Assembly: GCA_022885665.1 (NCBI GenBank)
Contig: JAGQDJ010000123.1
Coordinates: 102,561 to 166,560, forward strand
Source of the DNA: Triops longicaudatus
Taxonomy: Eukaryota > Arthropoda > Branchiopoda > Notostraca > Triopsidae
Length of the DNA: 64,000 nucleotides
Direction: 5' to 3'
In this document: positions 61,340 to 64,000 of the stretch, piece after piece
How positions within the stretch are numbered: position 1 is the first letter of the stretch
Layout: every line of letters starts with the position of its first letter
Notes under the pieces: model-generated
Told to the model about the DNA's origin: nothing
What the model saw: only the letters and a program-made list of their open reading frames with translations
Database searches by the model: none
Made by a program: the position numbers and the translations under genes

Positions 61340-64000
61340 TAACTGCAGCGTAAATTAATTCATTGTCAGAAGTACTTGAATCTTTCCTTACAGTACTTTT
61401 AACCAAATAATAAGGATCATTTGACAATTCAGTCGTAGGGTTAGACATTTTATGGTTCTTGGCGCTTTTATCAACTTGAGTGTAAATTACTTCGTCGCCA
61501 GAAGTACTGACGCCTTTGCCATCTGTACTTTTAATGGAGATGTACGGATAGCTCGGCTTGAAAACAATTTGTGTTGACTTTTTGCCTTTCTTGGCGCTTT
61601 TATCGACTTGAGCGTAAGTTACTTCGTCTTCTGGATCTTTCTCTCCGGTGTTTTTAACGAAACCTTTAGAATTCGTTGACAGATTTGGGAGCAGAAGTGC
61701 TTTGTTTCAAAGCTTTCGAGGTCTTGACGACTTGGGCGTATTCTTCACCGTTTTCCACGTAGTGTTCGACGGGGAAAGGTTTCTTCTTGTTGTCAGATCT
61801 CTTGCTTTGGACAGTCGCGTAACTGACATCGTTAACTGAAGCGTATGCGTCGTCAACATCTTGAGAATTGTGTCGTCCATTACCTGCCTTTGGTTGATTC
61901 CACTTGCGCTTTGTAACTTGGGCGTAAACGTCACCGTTTCTTGAATAATTCGACATGGCACCGGAAGTACTAGTTTCGGCAGATTTGGTGTTTTCTATCG
62001 ACTCGTAAGTATCGGTTATCTCGGAACTGGTTTGACCTGAAGCTGATATAAGCTTCGCTTTGGAGGATTTACTTTCTTGAGCATATTCTTCGCCGTTCTT
62101 CGAGAAATGTGTCAGAGTAGCAGTATTACTTTTAGTTGAAGGACGCGGAATTTGGTCATAGGCAGGGTCGTAATCGTCCGGGGATGAGATTCTGTTAAGC
62201 TGTTGTCCTGAGGCATTTTTGGACTCATATCCATTCTCTGCTTCTGTTAAGTTTACAATTTCGACGATTCTGTCACCAACGCTTCCCACGTTAGCATAGA
62301 CTTGTTCCATCTCATCGGCTTGAGACGTTTTGCCTCGTCTTCAAGAGAAAGGAAGGCTGTTATGGTAAAGGTTTTGTCGTTTGCAGCTTGACGAACGTAC
62401 TTGAGACAGCAGCGATATGTGCAGAAAATTATGACGCAGCTTATCAACAGTATTGCTAATCCAATGGGGATTTGGTATTCTAGGCGTTGTAGAAGTGCCA
62501 GGCCTGCAAGTGAGGCATTACAAACTGTTTTGCATTAATATAAGCTATAAAAATTTTTACCTGTGCTACTATTGCAACCGTCACCTGGATCTAAGAAAAA
62601 AAAACAACTGTGATAAGTCATTTTGATGAGAAAACTTTGTTAGCGCTTCCAGCAGTCTGAGCAGTTTGTTAGTCTCGAAAATCATTTAAATTGTGAATGC
62701 CTACGCGCTGCTGTATCTGGCATAATATGCTGTAGCTATATGAAGAGATTAACAAATTTCCTTTCAACTTTTCCTTGATGTTGATAATAATTTTTATTGG
62801 CGTCAAGTGTGAGTTAAGCTCGTTAAAAAAGTGACCACAAATAACAACAAGAAGAGTACTGTTCAAAGCAATAGCATTGTGTAGTTTACTTCGTACTAAG
62901 AAAATTTACATCTACGTTGTCATGTCCCAAGTGGTGATTTCTAGGCAACAAGGGTTGGCTTTAAGTTTAAGAAATGTGAAACCTCACCTCTTAAATTTTT
63001 TTCAGAATTGAGTACTGAACGACGCCATATTTGACCTGCTTTAGTAACTTTCCTAATGCCTATGAGATATAAAAGCATATTCCTTGAGTAGCTGGACTAA
63101 GGACGGGAACAGAGCGCGACCTGGTGAATCCTTAAATTCTCAAGTTGTCGAAGAACGACAATTGTTAGTGCGTTGACAGCATGGTAATACAGACAAGAGT
63201 AGTACCGGTTTCGCCATTAGGGAGACATCTAGGAGCCGAACGGGGATACCACTGGTAGCCGGTTTCATTGGTACACGAGGCTGCGCTGTCTCTGGGTAAA
63301 TAATATCCACTCTTGCAACTGTAAGCAGCTGTTGTGCCATCGTTCGTAAAGTTGCCATGGAGTGGTTCATCTGGTGACCCGCAAGTCGCGTCTAGTACAA
63401 GGAAAGAAGTCAGCTCATCATCTTCCTAGGAAATTCAATGTAGTTTTTACCTGGTTGAACAAAGATACTCAACGAGCAGATAAACAGTGCCTCTTCGTTG
63501 TGTAATAGCGTCTTGGGAAATGTAAACACCGCAGATATAGTATTCTCCACTGAGTCGCATTTTAGAAGTACTTCCGTGTCCTTTTTCGAAAAAAAGTCTT
63601 TACATTTCACGTACGTGAACGAATACTTCATTTCACTTTTTTCCGCAAATGTTACGAGATTTTTGTGTTCCTCGGAAATACCTTTGAGCATTGTTGGAGG
63701 TAATTTAGTTCACTCATTTTTAATTACTTTATTACCTGCGTTACGCAGACTGATTCGTACATATGCCGTTGAGTGGGTGAAATTATGCAAAGGAATGAGA
63801 ATGCTACGAGTCGGTCCAGGCGTCAATTTGTCGAATTTGAGCTCTCCGCATGTCTCGTCGTTTCCATCAAACATAAAAGTCTGGTTTTCACCGGGGACAT
63901 CGAGCGTTGTGTTGTAGATAAAATCAATATAATCTAAACCAGAGCGCAAGAAATATTAAACTGTTTCAGATATTGTTTCGCAATTACCGCATTCAGGCAC
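61335..64000 (-). CDS. Sushi-domain membrane receptor B with multi-tyrosine tail (5' partial)
   Basis: Exons in transcript order: >63988-64000, 63736-63933, 63451-63681, 63206-63391, 62561-62590, 62401-62503 and 61335-62338. The window edge cuts the first sushi domain (VPEC). A domain homologous to that of receptor A follows (TFMFDGNDETCGELKF, ICSLSIF), then one sushi domain (TCGSPDEPLHG, YSCKSGYYL, YQWYPRSAPRC). Next come a ten-codon linker exon, a transmembrane helix (IPIGLAILLISCVIIFC) and YRCC. The tail has YANV, YDQI, YESI, YAQV, YASV, YATV and YAQV, often in the setting NGEEYAQV or NGDVYAQV. This frame stops at 61666-61668. The next frame is open to 61335 and adds VTYAQV, PYISI, VIYTQV, YYLV and LIYAAV. 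An intron of only 54 bases (63682-63735) is needed. Function unknown. Confidence 0.78.
61669..61706 (-). other. One-base frame break in receptor B tail exon
   Basis: Upstream of this interval the tail reads in one frame, which stops at 61668-61666. Downstream, the frame shifted by +1 is open from a TGA at 61709-61707 to the TAA at 61337-61335, and it carries the same kind of motifs. The exon length (1004) plus the two carried-over bases leaves one base too many. The break therefore falls within these 38 bases, which include a CCCAAA run. No GT..AG pair here restores phase. Confidence 0.7.
62988..63035 (-). CDS. Possible 48-nt cassette exon of receptor B
   Basis: Inside the 615-base intron between the sushi exon (63206-63391) and the linker exon (62561-62590). 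It is bounded by AAAGCAG| and AAGAG|GTGAGG, and 48 nt keeps the phase-1 pattern. It encodes QIWRRSVLNSEKNLR, a juxtamembrane-like basic peptide. The polypyrimidine tract is weak. Confidence 0.25.

Noticed and set aside
1..64000. tRNA, rRNA, CRISPR or bacterial-type operon features
   Set aside because: I looked for B-box GGTTCGAATCC-like sequence, rRNA-like blocks and regularly spaced repeats and found none; the genes are spliced and eukaryotic.

Overview
This is a 64 kb piece of a eukaryotic nuclear genome from an animal, with spliced genes on both strands. Typical introns are short (about 55-110 bases) with GT..AG ends, and transposon debris lies in the larger gaps. The conserved genes are metazoan. 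The linker of the TAO kinase and the residues before its PANSF motif resemble arthropod Tao more than vertebrate TAOK (from recollection of the families). Degenerate AACCTAAC tracts, relatives of the arthropod telomere unit, also occur. An arthropod with compact introns is my best inference; the species cannot be read from the sequence. I rebuilt exon chains by hand, checking reading phase at each junction.

Layout. 1-4486 (+): C-terminal part of an RS/lysine-rich RBBP6-like protein. 5128-7358 (+): CUEDC1. 8305-11559 (-): PRPP synthetase with an 87-residue N-terminal extension. 11846-13617 (+): RAB21, head-to-head with PRPS. 14716-22160 (-): TAO kinase, 13 coding exons, with a pogo/Tigger-type element in its large intron. 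27185-30329 (+): SH2B/Lnk adaptor. 33408-41308 (-): JIP3/JIP4 (Sunday driver) scaffold, 24 exons, head-to-head with 41952-48155 (+), a FANCA homologue. 48281-49629 (-): SDS3/SUDS3, tail-to-tail with FANCA. 53248-54389 (+): secreted Cu/Zn superoxide dismutase with a TATA/Inr promoter.

55616-60390 (-) and 61335->64000 (-) hold two tandem, paralogous membrane receptors. Both have sushi (CCP) domains around a shared domain of about 140 residues with a DGxDETCG motif, then one transmembrane segment. Their cytoplasmic tails differ: receptor A has a short tail with a nearly ITAM-spaced tyrosine pair, and receptor B has a long tail with about a dozen YxxV/I motifs, several of them ITIM-like. A paired-receptor arrangement in an invertebrate is the most interesting thing in the window. 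The last third of B's tail lies behind a one-base frame break.

Mobile elements. There are four copies of one short hAT-type MITE (termini CAGTGGCGTCGTGC), each with a perfect 8-bp target duplication. There are also a 728-bp hAT-like element with a perfect 8-bp duplication inside receptor A's large intron, a 611-bp pogo/Tigger-like element, an 80-bp hAT footprint and a 19-bp inverted repeat downstream of the RBBP6-like gene. I saw no rRNA, tRNA or CRISPR.
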